A DNA stretch of 5,793 bases from Thioalkalivibrio nitratireducens (GCA_011390385.1 JAABSN010000209.1:1-5793), one strand, 5' to 3'. Shown: positions 1 through 5,793, counted from the stretch's first letter. Made by a program: numbers and translations. The notes: generated by a model not told the origin, from the letters alone.

Positions 1-1
1 C

Positions 2-241
2 AAGCTGCGCGATGGTTTCGACGGGCTGTTCATCCTGTCCGGTGGTTTCGACCACGCCAGCGCCGAACAGGCCTTGCTAGACAAGCGGGGTGATCTGATC
101 GCCTTCGGGCGGCCGTTCCTGGCCAATCCCGACCTCGTGGCGCGCATGCGCCGGGACGCCCCACTCAACGCCCCGGACGAGGCCACCTTCTACGTGCCTG
201 GTGCCAAGGGCTACACCGACTATCCGACCCTGGCAGCCTGA
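2..241 (+). CDS. Old yellow enzyme family NADH:flavin oxidoreductase, C-terminal part (5' truncated by window)
   Basis: Only the last 79 codons and the TGA stop (239-241) are inside the window; position 1 is the final base of the preceding codon. The visible peptide carries the C-terminal hallmarks of FMN-dependent old yellow enzymes. These are a GGFDHASAEQAL segment, then DLIAFGRPFLANPDL (both contribute to the FMN phosphate-binding end of the TIM barrel), and the terminal FYVPGAKGYTDYP stretch seen in the NemA, morphinone reductase and XenA-like ene-reductases. Family members use NAD(P)H to reduce activated C=C bonds (enones, maleimides, sometimes nitro-esters) in the cytoplasm. The catalytic His/Asn pair and the Tyr lie in the missing N-terminal part, so activity and exact subclass cannot be judged. 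No clear terminator follows the stop. The family is secure; the substrate is unknown. Confidence 0.93.
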   Translation, partial: KLRDGFDGLFILSGGFDHASAEQALLDKRGDLIAFGRPFLANPDLVARMRRDAPLNAPDEATFYVPGAKGYTDYPTLAA

Positions 242-495
242 CCCGCACATTACCCATCTAGATCTATCCTCATGGCCTATTCGAGTATCAAGCCCAACGA
301 TGGCAGGCGGCTGAAAATCTTCGAGTACGCGGTCAGCGCTCGACTCGACGAGCTGCTGGCGGCGGCGTGCGATCAAGGGCACCGGTCGCTCTGTACGCGT
401 CTTCACAGTGCCATGCATTGTTCCGTTCATCAGTCACGCGCAGTCGACTCCGTGCACCACTTGGGTCGCTGCAACTTTAACGAGAGAAACCCCAC
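242..495. other. Intergenic region between the ene-reductase and ohyA
   Basis: This 254-bp gap holds no convincing gene. An open frame from ATG 272 runs into ohyA in another frame and its product resembles no family I recognise; a minus-strand frame across 430-77 mirrors coding sequence. The gap should carry the ohyA promoter, but no good -35/-10 pair could be picked out by eye. The clearest structure is the hairpin at 334-358, listed separately. A GAGAG run at 482-486 lies 9 bases before the ohyA ATG and is its probable ribosome binding site. Confidence 0.6.
334..358 (+). other. Stem-loop in the ohyA upstream region
   Basis: CAGCGCTCG (334-342) pairs with CGAGC (349-353) and GCTG (355-358), leaving only T354 bulged. 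This gives nine base pairs, mostly G-C, around a six-base loop (343-348). It lies 93 bases after the ene-reductase stop and 137 bases before the ohyA ATG. There is no T-run after it on the plus strand, so it is not a standard intrinsic terminator. It could act as a 3'-end processing or stabilising hairpin of the upstream mRNA, a 5'-leader structure of ohyA, or a protein-binding palindrome. The pairing is seen directly; a function is inference. Confidence 0.4.
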
Positions 496-2265
496 ATGTG
501 CTACAGCACCGCCATTTACGAAGCGTTCGCTCGCCCACGTAGGCCCGATGGCGTTGATAACAAAAAGGCCTGGTTGGTCGGCTCGGGGCTGGCGGCACTG
601 GCGGGTGCAGCCTTCCTGATTCGCGACAGCCAGATGCCGGGCAGCCGGATCACCATCCTGGAGCAGAAACAGTTGCCCGGCGGCGCGCTGGACGGCATCA
701 AGGACCCGGCCAAGGGCTTTGTAATCCGTGGCGGGCGCGAGATGGAAGAGCACTTCGAATGCCTGTGGGACCTGTACCGGTCGATCCCTTCGCTTGAGAT
801 CGACGGTGCCAGCGTGCTCGACGAGTTTTATTGGCTCGACAAGGACGATCCGAACTCATCCTTGCAGCGCGCCACCGTGAATCGCGGCGAGGACGCGCAT
901 ACCGACGGCCTGTTTACGCTCAGCGAGCAGGCGCAGAAGGAGATCGTCAAGCTCTTCCTCGCCACCCGCGAGGAGATGGAAAACAAGCGCATCAACGAGG
1001 TGTTCGGGGCGGAGTTCCTGAGCAGCAATTTCTGGCTGTACTGGCGCACGATGTTTGCTTTCGAGGAGTGGCATTCGGCGCTGGAGATGAAGCGCTACCT
1101 GCACCGTTTCATCCACCAGATCAAAGGTATGCCGGATTTCTCCACGCTCAAGTTCACCAAGTTCAACCAGTACGAGTCGCTGGTGCTGCCGCTGGTCAAG
1201 TGGCTGCTGGATCATGGCGTGGTGTTTCAGTACGAAACCGAAGTGACCGATGTCGATTTCGACATCGCTCCCGGACGCAAACAGGCGACCCGCATCCACT
1301 GGCGCCGGCACGGCGTCGAAGGTGGCGTCGATCTCGGCCCCGACGATCTGGTGTTCATGACCATCGGCTCGCTCACCGAAAACTCCGATGACGGTGACCA
1401 CCACACACCGGCAAATCTCGATATAGGACCTGCGCCGGCATGGGATCTGTGGCGAAACATCGCCGCAAAGGATCCGGCGTTCGGGCGCCCGGAGGTATTC
1501 GGCTCGCACATCCCAGAAACCAAATGGGAGTCAGCCACCATCACGACGCTCGATCAGCGCATCCCCGGGTACATCCAGAAGATTGCCAAGCGCGACCCGT
1601 TCAGCGGCAAGGTGGTGACGGGCGGCATCGTGACCGCGAAAGACTCATCCTGGCTGCTCAGTTGGACGGTAAACCGGCAGCCGCACTTCAAGCAGCAACC
1701 CAGGGACCAGATCGTGGTGTGGGTCTACGCGCTGTTCGTCGAGCAGCCCGGCGACTACGTGAAAAAGCCGATGCAGGACTGCAGCGGTGAAGAGATTACC
1801 CGGGAATGGCTCTACCACTTGGGCGTGCCGGTCGAGGACATCCCCGAACTGGCCGCAACGGGTGCGACAACCGTGCCGGTGATGATGCCGTATGTGACCG
1901 CCTTTTTCATGCCACGCCAGGCCGGTGATCGCCCCGATGTGGTCCCCGAGGGCGCTGTCAATTTCGCTTTCATTGGGCAGTTTGCGGAATCCAAGGAGCG
2001 CGACTGCATTTTCACCACCGAGTACTCCGTACGAACGCCGATGGAGGCCGTCTACACGCTGCTCAACGTCGAACGCGGCGTGCCGGAAGTCTTCAACTCC
2101 ACTTTTGACATACGCAAACTTCTGGGTGCGACCGGACGCCTGCGGGACGGCAAGGAAATCGACATCCCGGGGCCTGCGTTCGTGCGTAAACTTCTGATGA
2201 ACAAGCTCGACAAGACACAGATCGGCGCACTGCTGCGCGAATTCGGTCTCGTCATGGGCGATTGA
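496..2265 (+). CDS. ohyA: Oleate hydratase (FAD-dependent fatty acid double-bond hydratase, MCRA family)
   Basis: Oleate hydratase adds water across the cis-9 double bond of oleate or palmitoleate to give 10-hydroxy fatty acids; FAD is needed structurally rather than for net redox. The 589-residue length is typical (I recall S. aureus OhyA as 591). The N-terminus (MCYSTAIYEAFARP) is the family's usual opening, which supports ATG 496; GAGAG at 482-486 is a plausible ribosome binding site. Visible motifs are a dinucleotide fold GSGLAALAGAAF (residues 29-40) with an acidic residue ending the second strand (E56), and RGGREME (78-84). E82 and Y201 fall exactly where the catalytic Glu82/Tyr201 of the S. 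aureus enzyme are described (E122/Y241 in Elizabethkingia). A late FAD-contact segment, FIGQFAESKERDCIFTTEYSVR, spans 492-513. The basic amphipathic tail (about 562-586) matches the region reported to hold the enzyme to membranes. It has its own gap on both sides and looks monocistronic. Proposed roles in other bacteria are detoxification of host or environmental unsaturated fatty acids. Confidence 0.97.
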   Translation: MCYSTAIYEAFARPRRPDGVDNKKAWLVGSGLAALAGAAFLIRDSQMPGSRITILEQKQLPGGALDGIKDPAKGFVIRGGREMEEHFECLWDLYRSIPSLEIDGASVLDEFYWLDKDDPNSSLQRATVNRGEDAHTDGLFTLSEQAQKEIVKLFLATREEMENKRINEVFGAEFLSSNFWLYWRTMFAFEEWHSALEMKRYLHRFIHQIKGMPDFSTLKFTKFNQYESLVLPLVKWLLDHGVVFQYETEVTDVDFDIAPGRKQATRIHWRRHGVEGGVDLGPDDLVFMTIGSLTENSDDGDHHTPANLDIGPAPAWDLWRNIAAKDPAFGRPEVFGSHIPETKWESATITTLDQRIPGYIQKIAKRDPFSGKVVTGGIVTAKDSSWLLSWTVNRQPHFKQQPRDQIVVWVYALFVEQPGDYVKKPMQDCSGEEITREWLYHLGVPVEDIPELAATGATTVPVMMPYVTAFFMPRQAGDRPDVVPEGAVNFAFIGQFAESKERDCIFTTEYSVRTPMEAVYTLLNVERGVPEVFNSTFDIRKLLGATGRLRDGKEIDIPGPAFVRKLLMNKLDKTQIGALLREFGLVMGD

Positions 2266-2484
2266 CCACACTTCTTTGGTGTCAGTTTTATGATTTTCAC
2301 TGCGCTCCGTGGATCCAGCACTTCCACGCGTACCGCCAGCCCTTGTTCCCCGACCAACACCGCGATACGTGCGTCCCGTGCTTCGAGTTGCAATTCAAGA
2401 CCACGAACTAACGGCCCGCATTTCCTCCGCGCTTCGGCAGCATCTAGGACGCGCGAGCCCGCTGTAAGGCAATCGACCCTCACT
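2266..2484. other. Convergent intergenic region between ohyA and the AI-2E family gene
   Basis: This 219-bp gap separates two genes that point at each other. No strong intrinsic terminator is visible for either. Just after the ohyA stop there is only a 4-bp ACAC/GTGT stem (2268-2271 with 2279-2282) followed by TTTT (2286-2289), which is weak. On the minus strand an open frame continues straight through the gap from GTG 2483, one base beyond the stop of the membrane-protein gene, and runs on antisense into the ohyA 3' end until 2052. It is reported as a finding rather than as a gene because it has no visible Shine-Dalgarno and no recognisable family. Confidence 0.5.
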
Positions 2485-3672
2485 TCATATGTTAGCGTCG
2501 TGACCGTTGAGCGCGTGTTCAAGACTGGCCTTGATCTCGCTCCAGATGGCTACCAAGAATGCTGTCAGGGGGACCGCGAGTACCATTCCGATAATTCCGC
2601 CCAAGGCCGTGCCCCAGAAGAACAGGGAAATTACCACGAGTGCGGGGTGCAGGCCCGAGCGGTTGGCCATGATTTTCGGTGTCAGCAGCCAACTTTCAGT
2701 CATTTGCACTGCTGCGAACACCAGTCCGGCCAAGGCCAGTAACTCAAAGCCGCCATCCGGCTGCAGATAGGCCATGGGCAGGACCACCAGCAGGCCGATC
2801 AGGGTGCCCAGGAAGGGAACGATATTCAGCAGCCCCAGTACCAGTCCGACGAGCACGCCGTATTCCAGACCGATCAGCGTAAAGCTCAGGGCATACAAGG
2901 TACCCATGCACACGGCTATGATCAACTGGCCCTGAAAGAACGCGGTGATGTACCCAACGAATACATCTATGAAATACAGCACTTTCTGCTGGGTGGGCTT
3001 CTGGAACACGGCTAACAGTTCGGAGGCCTGTCCCCGCAGTGCGTCCCCGGAAAGCAGGGTGAAAAACAGGAACAGTGGCACGAAGCTGATACTCGCCAAT
3101 AGCCCCAGCGAGGACATGATGGTCTGACCTGTGCCGTCCAGAGCTGGCAGGACCGGTGGAGACTCGTCTCCATTGCTGCTCTCCATGCTGTTGGAAACCA
3201 TGGAGCTGAGTTCGGGGAAGTGAAAGGACAGATATTCCTGCCATCTTGCCAGCGTGTCGGGTAGCGCCGTCATCAACTGGACGGCCTGGGTGACCAGAAT
3301 CGGGACAAGCCAGAGTATCAGGCCGCCGATACCCACGAAGAAGACCACCAGCAAAAAAATGATAGCCAGCAAGCGGGGTATGCGAAGCCGGCTCTGGAGA
3401 AACTTGACCAACGGATAAAGCACCAGAGCCAGAATGCCGGCCAAGGACAGCGACAGGAGCAGGTTGTAGAAGGCATTAAGTATCCACCCGAATGACCACA
3501 CGATGATACCGATCAGCGCCGTCAGCGCGACCAGGGAAAACAAAACCGCCGTGTAGCGAAACAAACGAAGCTCAACCGTGTTTAATAGTCGCTTGTCCGG
3601 AAGTGACGTCGCCGGGTTTTTTCTGGCAACCTTCGCTCTGCCAACCGCGGATTCCTGCATGTCGTGGGCCAT
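2485..3672 (-). CDS. AI-2E transporter / PerM (UPF0118) family membrane protein
   Basis: This is a 395-residue multi-pass inner-membrane protein of the AI-2E exporter family (relatives: E. coli TqsA, YdiK, PerM). Hydrophobic segments lie at roughly residues 40-60, 65-90, 100-125, 188-207, 240-265, 270-300, 308-325 and 345-375. A hydrophilic loop at about 130-185 includes a Ser/Asn-rich stretch. Family signatures are GLLNIVPFLGTLIG (280-293) and the C-terminal LTPKIMANRSGLHPALVVIS followed by GGIIGMVLAVPLTA (330-371). The ATG at 3672 is chosen because GGAGG at 3685-3681 lies 8 bases upstream; an in-frame ATG at 3687 would overlap that site. Described substrates in the family vary (autoinducer-2 export, Na+/H+ antiport, unknown), so no substrate is assigned. 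It follows the CsbD gene on the same strand by 123 bp and converges on ohyA. Confidence 0.93.
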   Translation of the reverse strand: MAHDMQESAVGRAKVARKNPATSLPDKRLLNTVELRLFRYTAVLFSLVALTALIGIIVWSFGWILNAFYNLLLSLSLAGILALVLYPLVKFLQSRLRIPRLLAIIFLLVVFFVGIGGLILWLVPILVTQAVQLMTALPDTLARWQEYLSFHFPELSSMVSNSMESSNGDESPPVLPALDGTGQTIMSSLGLLASISFVPLFLFFTLLSGDALRGQASELLAVFQKPTQQKVLYFIDVFVGYITAFFQGQLIIAVCMGTLYALSFTLIGLEYGVLVGLVLGLLNIVPFLGTLIGLLVVLPMAYLQPDGGFELLALAGLVFAAVQMTESWLLTPKIMANRSGLHPALVVISLFFWGTALGGIIGMVLAVPLTAFLVAIWSEIKASLEHALNGHDANI

Positions 3673-3680
3673 TGCGAATT

Positions 3681-3685
3681 CCTCC
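3681..3685 (-). promoter_or_regulatory. Shine-Dalgarno that decides the AI-2E family gene start
   Basis: On the minus strand the sequence reads ATGGAGGAATTCGCAATG. The GGAGG (3685-3681) is a full anti-SD match with an 8-base spacer to ATG 3672. The upstream in-frame ATG (3687) sits inside this site and has no Shine-Dalgarno of its own, so the 395-residue form is preferred over a 400-residue one. Confidence 0.85.
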
Positions 3686-3687
3686 AT

Positions 3688-3795
3688 CAGTGACTACCGG
3701 GTTTGCCGGTTATGGTGGCACTCAGCAACGTGGTTCCGGCCGGCATACCCTCTGCGGCGTCGCATCCGTTCTTCGATTGAGTCGTTCAATAGTTT
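3688..3795. other. Spacer between the CsbD gene and the AI-2E family gene
   Basis: This short spacer lies between two minus-strand genes. It contains a perfect 5-bp stem ACCGG/CCGGT with a 5-base loop (3696-3710), 10 bases upstream of the next gene's Shine-Dalgarno, and a 5-bp ATTGA/TCAAT inverted repeat (3776-3790). The second repeat is followed by a T-run only on the plus strand, so it is not a terminator for the CsbD gene. No clear promoter was found; read-through from the CsbD gene is possible. Confidence 0.4.
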
Positions 3796-3987
3796 TTATT
3801 TCGTTTTCGTTTTTGACTTCGTCTTCGCGTCGCCATTGACATCGGCTAACACGGCTCCATCCTTGCCACCTTGATTGTTGGCCTTATCCTTGTCCGGCTT
3901 GCGTTCGTCACCGGTCACCTTGTCGGCAGCCTCCTTGACCTTCCCCTTCGCCTCGTTCGAATGACCTTTGACCTGATTCTTGTTCAT
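3796..3987 (-). CDS. CsbD-family general stress protein
   Basis: This is a 63-residue, very hydrophilic protein. The start MNKNQVKGHSNEAKGKVKEA is the classic CsbD opening (KG...EAKGKVKE..K..GD). The second half departs from the usual pattern: the expected repeated KG..K..GK core is reduced to KDKANNQGGK (33-42), and the C-terminus ends in an alternating Lys-Thr/Ser tail (55-63). It contains 15 lysines and no Phe, Tyr, Trp, Ile or Cys, so it is likely largely disordered or only weakly helical. CsbD was first described as a sigma-B-controlled protein of Bacillus; proteobacterial homologues are stress- or stationary-phase induced and their biochemical role is unknown. GGAG at 3999-3996 stands 8 bases before the ATG, which supports the start. 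No reliable promoter was identified upstream. Confidence 0.9.
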   Translation of the reverse strand: MNKNQVKGHSNEAKGKVKEAADKVTGDERKPDKDKANNQGGKDGAVLADVNGDAKTKSKTKTK

Positions 3988-3995
3988 GAGCTTGT

Positions 3996-3999
3996 CTCC
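3996..3999 (-). promoter_or_regulatory. Shine-Dalgarno of the CsbD-family gene
   Basis: GGAG (minus strand, 3999-3996) lies 8 bases before ATG 3987. It confirms the start of a gene short enough to be doubted on length alone. Confidence 0.75.
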
Positions 4000-4123
4000 A
4001 GATGATTTTTACGTTTGCGTCTGCCTCTTACCACGAACTCATAGTGATGCAGGGTGCGCACAAGTTAGTTGAAGCTCGAAGTCTGGTCGGTGCGTTGTCC
4101 AACTTATGCTTCAATGCTCGTGT

Positions 4124-4179
4124 GTGGCATGTAGAGTCACGCGGCGAATGCCACGAAGCTCCCGCGCAGCTCAGTGGCA
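4124..4179 (-). other. Mutually exclusive hairpins between the dehydrogenase and CsbD genes
   Basis: Three short arms share one sequence: GTGGCAT (4124-4130), ATGCCAC (4148-4154) and GTGGCA (4174-4179), written on the plus strand. The middle arm can pair perfectly with the first (7 bp, 17-base loop). It can also pair with the third (6 bp), where the stem is continued after a 2-base mismatch by AGCT/AGCT (4157-4160 with 4167-4170) around a 7-base loop. The two folds cannot form together. In the direction of the flanking genes this lies 41 bases beyond the dehydrogenase stop and well upstream of the CsbD gene. No T-run follows either fold. The rest of the 233-bp gap (3988-4220) shows nothing else I can name. 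Confidence 0.35.
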
Positions 4180-4220
4180 CGGGCCGGATACCTTGGTGTC
4201 GACGGCATGGAGCCGGCGGC

Positions 4221-5699
4221 TTACCGAGGCTCGGCGGTCGAGGCCGCGGTGGGCGCACCGACAGGCAGATCGCGCGCCGCTGTTACGCGCCATACTGAGT
4301 TGCCAACGTCATCTGCTATCAGTAGACCCCCACGCTCATCCAAGGACACCCCCACAGGCCGCCCGCGGGCGTTTCCATCCGCGTCCACGAAGCCCGATAG
4401 CACGACCTGTATCGGACCCGTTGGGCTGCCTCCGGTGAACGGTACAAATACGACTTCATAGCCATTCAGTGGCCTTCGGTTCCACGAACCATGCAGGCCG
4501 ACGAACGCACCCTCGCCATAGCCCGCCACGTCGCTTTTGTTGAAAGCCAGACCCAGCGGCGCCACATGTGCGCCGAGGGCAAAGTCCGGCGCGACCGCGC
4601 GAGCCACAAGCTCCGGTCGTTGCGGGCTCACGCGCATATCGAGGTGCTGGCCATAGTAGCTGTAGGGCCATCCGTAGAACGCGTCCCGGCGGACCGAGGT
4701 CAGGTAATCGGGCACCAGGTCGCTGCCCAGTTCGTCGCGTTCGTTGACAACCGCCCACAGCGCGCCCGTTTGCGGCTCCCAGTCGAGGCCGACCGGATTG
4801 CGCAGACCCGAAGCGAAGACTCGTGTGGCGCCGGTCGCAGCATCGACCTCGAGTATCGCCGCGCGCATGTGTTCGGCTGCCATGCCGTTCTCGGCAATGT
4901 TGCTGTTGGAGCCGACGCCCACATACAGGTGGGCACCATCTGCACTGGCGACCAGGCTTTTGGTCCAGTGATGATTCATCTCGTCGCCCTTGCCGGGCAG
5001 GTCGGCAACCTTGACAGGTGCCACGGTGATGGTCGTCTCTCCCTGCCGATAGGGCACTTTCAACAATGCATTGGCGTTGGCGACGTATAACGTTTCCCCG
5101 ACAAGCACCATGCCAAACGGGGACTCCAGGCCCTGGAGAAACACCGTGCGGAATTCGGCCTTGCCGTCACCATCAGTATCGCGCAGCAGGGTGATGCGGT
5201 TGGCGCTCGGCACGCCAGCCCCGGCGCGCTTCATCACCTGTTTCATGAGTGCGCCTTTTATACCGCTGATTCCGCTTTTTCCCGGTGGCGCATTGGTCTC
5301 GGCGACCAATACGTCGCCGTTTGGCAGGACGTACAGCCAACGCGGGTGATTGAGGTCTTGTGCAAAAGCCGTGACCTGCAGTTCTTCGGCTGGGGTCGGG
5401 GTGCTGCCGTCCGCCCACCCGACGGCTGGTGCGATCTTGACGTTGGGAATCAGGGAGGGGTTGGGCTGTGGCAGTTCCGGATCAGGGCCGGTTCCGGCTT
5501 GCGCCGACAAACGCGCATATTCTCCGCAGGCCGACAGAAGGGTAAGCAGGGGTAGCAAGGCCAAAGTGAGCATGGTCATTCTCCATGCAACGATTCCTGT
5601 GTTGGATCTGCGCAATCCGTCGTCGCTGACGCGATCGCTCCGGGGATCAGTCAGTGCCCGTGCGGTGGTTCTCTTGTGGACATTCATGGTTGGATCCAT
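4221..5699 (-). CDS. PQQ-dependent sugar (sorbosone/glucose) dehydrogenase-like lipoprotein, six-bladed beta-propeller
   Basis: The product is up to 492 residues (numbering from ATG 5699). A hydrophobic segment at 41-54 ends in the lipobox LSAC, with Cys58 as the lipid anchor; the next residues are Gly-Glu, so outer-membrane rather than inner-membrane retention is expected. The mature part matches the soluble glucose/L-sorbosone dehydrogenase propeller. It has HPRWLYVLPNGDVLVAE (118-134), a calcium-loop-like DTDGDGKAEF (174-183), NHHW (242-245) at the position of the catalytic His of soluble glucose dehydrogenase, and GLRNPVGLDW (298-307) matching that enzyme's PQQ-contacting Arg-Asn. It also has YGWPYSYYGQ (342-351) and GLHGSWNRRPLNGYEVV (401-417). 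Family members oxidise aldose or related sugars in the periplasm using PQQ; no cytochrome domain is fused here. The start is unresolved: 5699 has no Shine-Dalgarno, 5687 has only GGA, and 5573 (a 450-residue form) has GGAG with a 7-base spacer. The substrate is not predictable. Confidence 0.9.
   Translation of the reverse strand: MDPTMNVHKRTTARALTDPRSDRVSDDGLRRSNTGIVAWRMTMLTLALLPLLTLLSACGEYARLSAQAGTGPDPELPQPNPSLIPNVKIAPAVGWADGSTPTPAEELQVTAFAQDLNHPRWLYVLPNGDVLVAETNAPPGKSGISGIKGALMKQVMKRAGAGVPSANRITLLRDTDGDGKAEFRTVFLQGLESPFGMVLVGETLYVANANALLKVPYRQGETTITVAPVKVADLPGKGDEMNHHWTKSLVASADGAHLYVGVGSNSNIAENGMAAEHMRAAILEVDAATGATRVFASGLRNPVGLDWEPQTGALWAVVNERDELGSDLVPDYLTSVRRDAFYGWPYSYYGQHLDMRVSPQRPELVARAVAPDFALGAHVAPLGLAFNKSDVAGYGEGAFVGLHGSWNRRPLNGYEVVFVPFTGGSPTGPIQVVLSGFVDADGNARGRPVGVSLDERGGLLIADDVGNSVWRVTAARDLPVGAPTAASTAEPR
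5581..5584 (-). promoter_or_regulatory. Candidate Shine-Dalgarno for an internal start of the PQQ dehydrogenase
   Basis: GGAG on the minus strand (5584-5581) is followed 7 bases later by ATG 5573 (Met43 of the long form). It is the best ribosome binding site among the candidate starts. It would give a protein beginning MLTLALLPLLTLLSAC, a lipoprotein signal that lacks the usual basic n-region. The site may therefore be fortuitous. Confidence 0.4.
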
Positions 5700-5748
5700 T
5701 GGCTAAGGGGGTAGGGGTGAGGATTCGCGAGGTGTACCAGGTTGGCAT

Positions 5749-5779
5749 AAGCTGCGAAACCCGTTGATCAAAGCTGCGA
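5749..5779. repeat. Phased 9-bp direct repeat upstream of the PQQ dehydrogenase
   Basis: AAGCTGCGA occurs at 5749-5757 and again at 5771-5779, a 22-bp period or about two helical turns. A TTGATCAA palindrome (5764-5771) sits between and abuts the second copy. The copies lie 50-80 bp upstream of the first dehydrogenase ATG (5699), where an activator or repressor could bind. On the minus strand TTGATC (5771-5766) is 16 bases from TATGCC, a poor but possible -35/-10 pair overlapping the repeats. The identity of any regulator is unknown. Confidence 0.4.
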
Positions 5780-5793
5780 TTTGATTGGTAGCA

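Noticed and set aside
272..619. Plus-strand open frame of 115 codons beginning in the gap before ohyA
   Set aside because: It overlaps the first 124 bases of ohyA in another frame, has no Shine-Dalgarno, and its product resembles nothing I know.
856..1509. Long minus-strand frame (217 codons) inside ohyA
   Set aside because: It is a shadow frame of a high-GC gene; the plus-strand product is an unmistakable oleate hydratase across the same bases.
1645..2271. Minus-strand frame of 208 codons across the 3' part of ohyA
   Set aside because: It is antisense to a conserved enzyme with no family resemblance or ribosome binding site; its length reflects GC-rich codon bias.
2268..2289. Possible intrinsic terminator after ohyA
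   Set aside because: The stem is only 4 bp (ACAC/GTGT) with a 7-base loop, and the T-run is four bases and offset by CAG; too weak to call.
3776..3797. ATTGA/TCAAT inverted repeat followed by a T-run on the plus strand
   Set aside because: It would terminate plus-strand transcription, where no gene is present, and the 5-bp A/T-rich stem is weak; for the minus-strand CsbD gene the order is wrong.
4002..4298. Plus-strand frame of 98 codons across the gap upstream of the CsbD gene
   Set aside because: It overlaps the 3' end of the dehydrogenase antisense, and its C-terminal half is low-complexity Gly/Arg translated from GC-rich coding DNA.
4491..5090. Plus-strand frame of 199 codons inside the PQQ dehydrogenase
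   Set aside because: It mirrors the coding frame of a clear propeller enzyme; the His-, Arg- and Ala-rich composition is typical of antisense translation.
2..5793. A dedicated multi-gene system (defence, mobile element or biosynthetic cluster)
   Set aside because: All five genes belong to well-known families with wide independent distribution. They lie on two strands with sizeable gaps, and there are no integrases, transposases, terminal repeats or array-like repeats.

Overview
The window reads as an ordinary chromosomal stretch of a moderately high-GC Gram-negative bacterium, probably a proteobacterium (gamma most likely). The main reasons are a lipobox-bearing PQQ-type sugar dehydrogenase with no Asp at +2, an old-yellow-enzyme of the NemA/morphinone reductase type, and clear Shine-Dalgarno-led genes. 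The genus cannot be fixed from this sequence alone.

Layout. Positions 2-241 (+) are the C-terminal 79 codons of an old yellow enzyme. A 254-bp gap (242-495) follows, with a good hairpin at 334-358 and no convincing gene. Positions 496-2265 (+) are a complete oleate hydratase (ohyA). A 219-bp convergent gap follows. The next three genes are all on the minus strand. In their own direction of transcription they are: a PQQ-dependent sorbosone/glucose-dehydrogenase-like lipoprotein (5699 or a later start, down to 4221), a small CsbD-family stress protein (3987-3796), and an AI-2E/PerM-family membrane protein (3672-2485). Gaps of 233 and 123 bp separate them, so co-transcription is possible but not shown. 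The last 94 bp (5700-5793) are the upstream region of the dehydrogenase and hold a helically phased 9-bp direct repeat.

How the genes fit together. Oleate hydratase (detoxification or modification of unsaturated fatty acids), an ene-reductase (detoxification of electrophilic enones), a CsbD protein (stress-induced) and a PerM-type exporter are all compatible with a loose envelope/chemical-stress neighbourhood. However, nothing in the sequence ties them into one pathway. I see no mobile elements, tRNA or rRNA genes, CRISPR arrays, phage genes or defence system. I did not find an undescribed system here. The items worth a second look are small: two intergenic RNA-structure candidates, the repeat upstream of the dehydrogenase, an unresolved dehydrogenase start, and a marginal open frame in the convergent gap.
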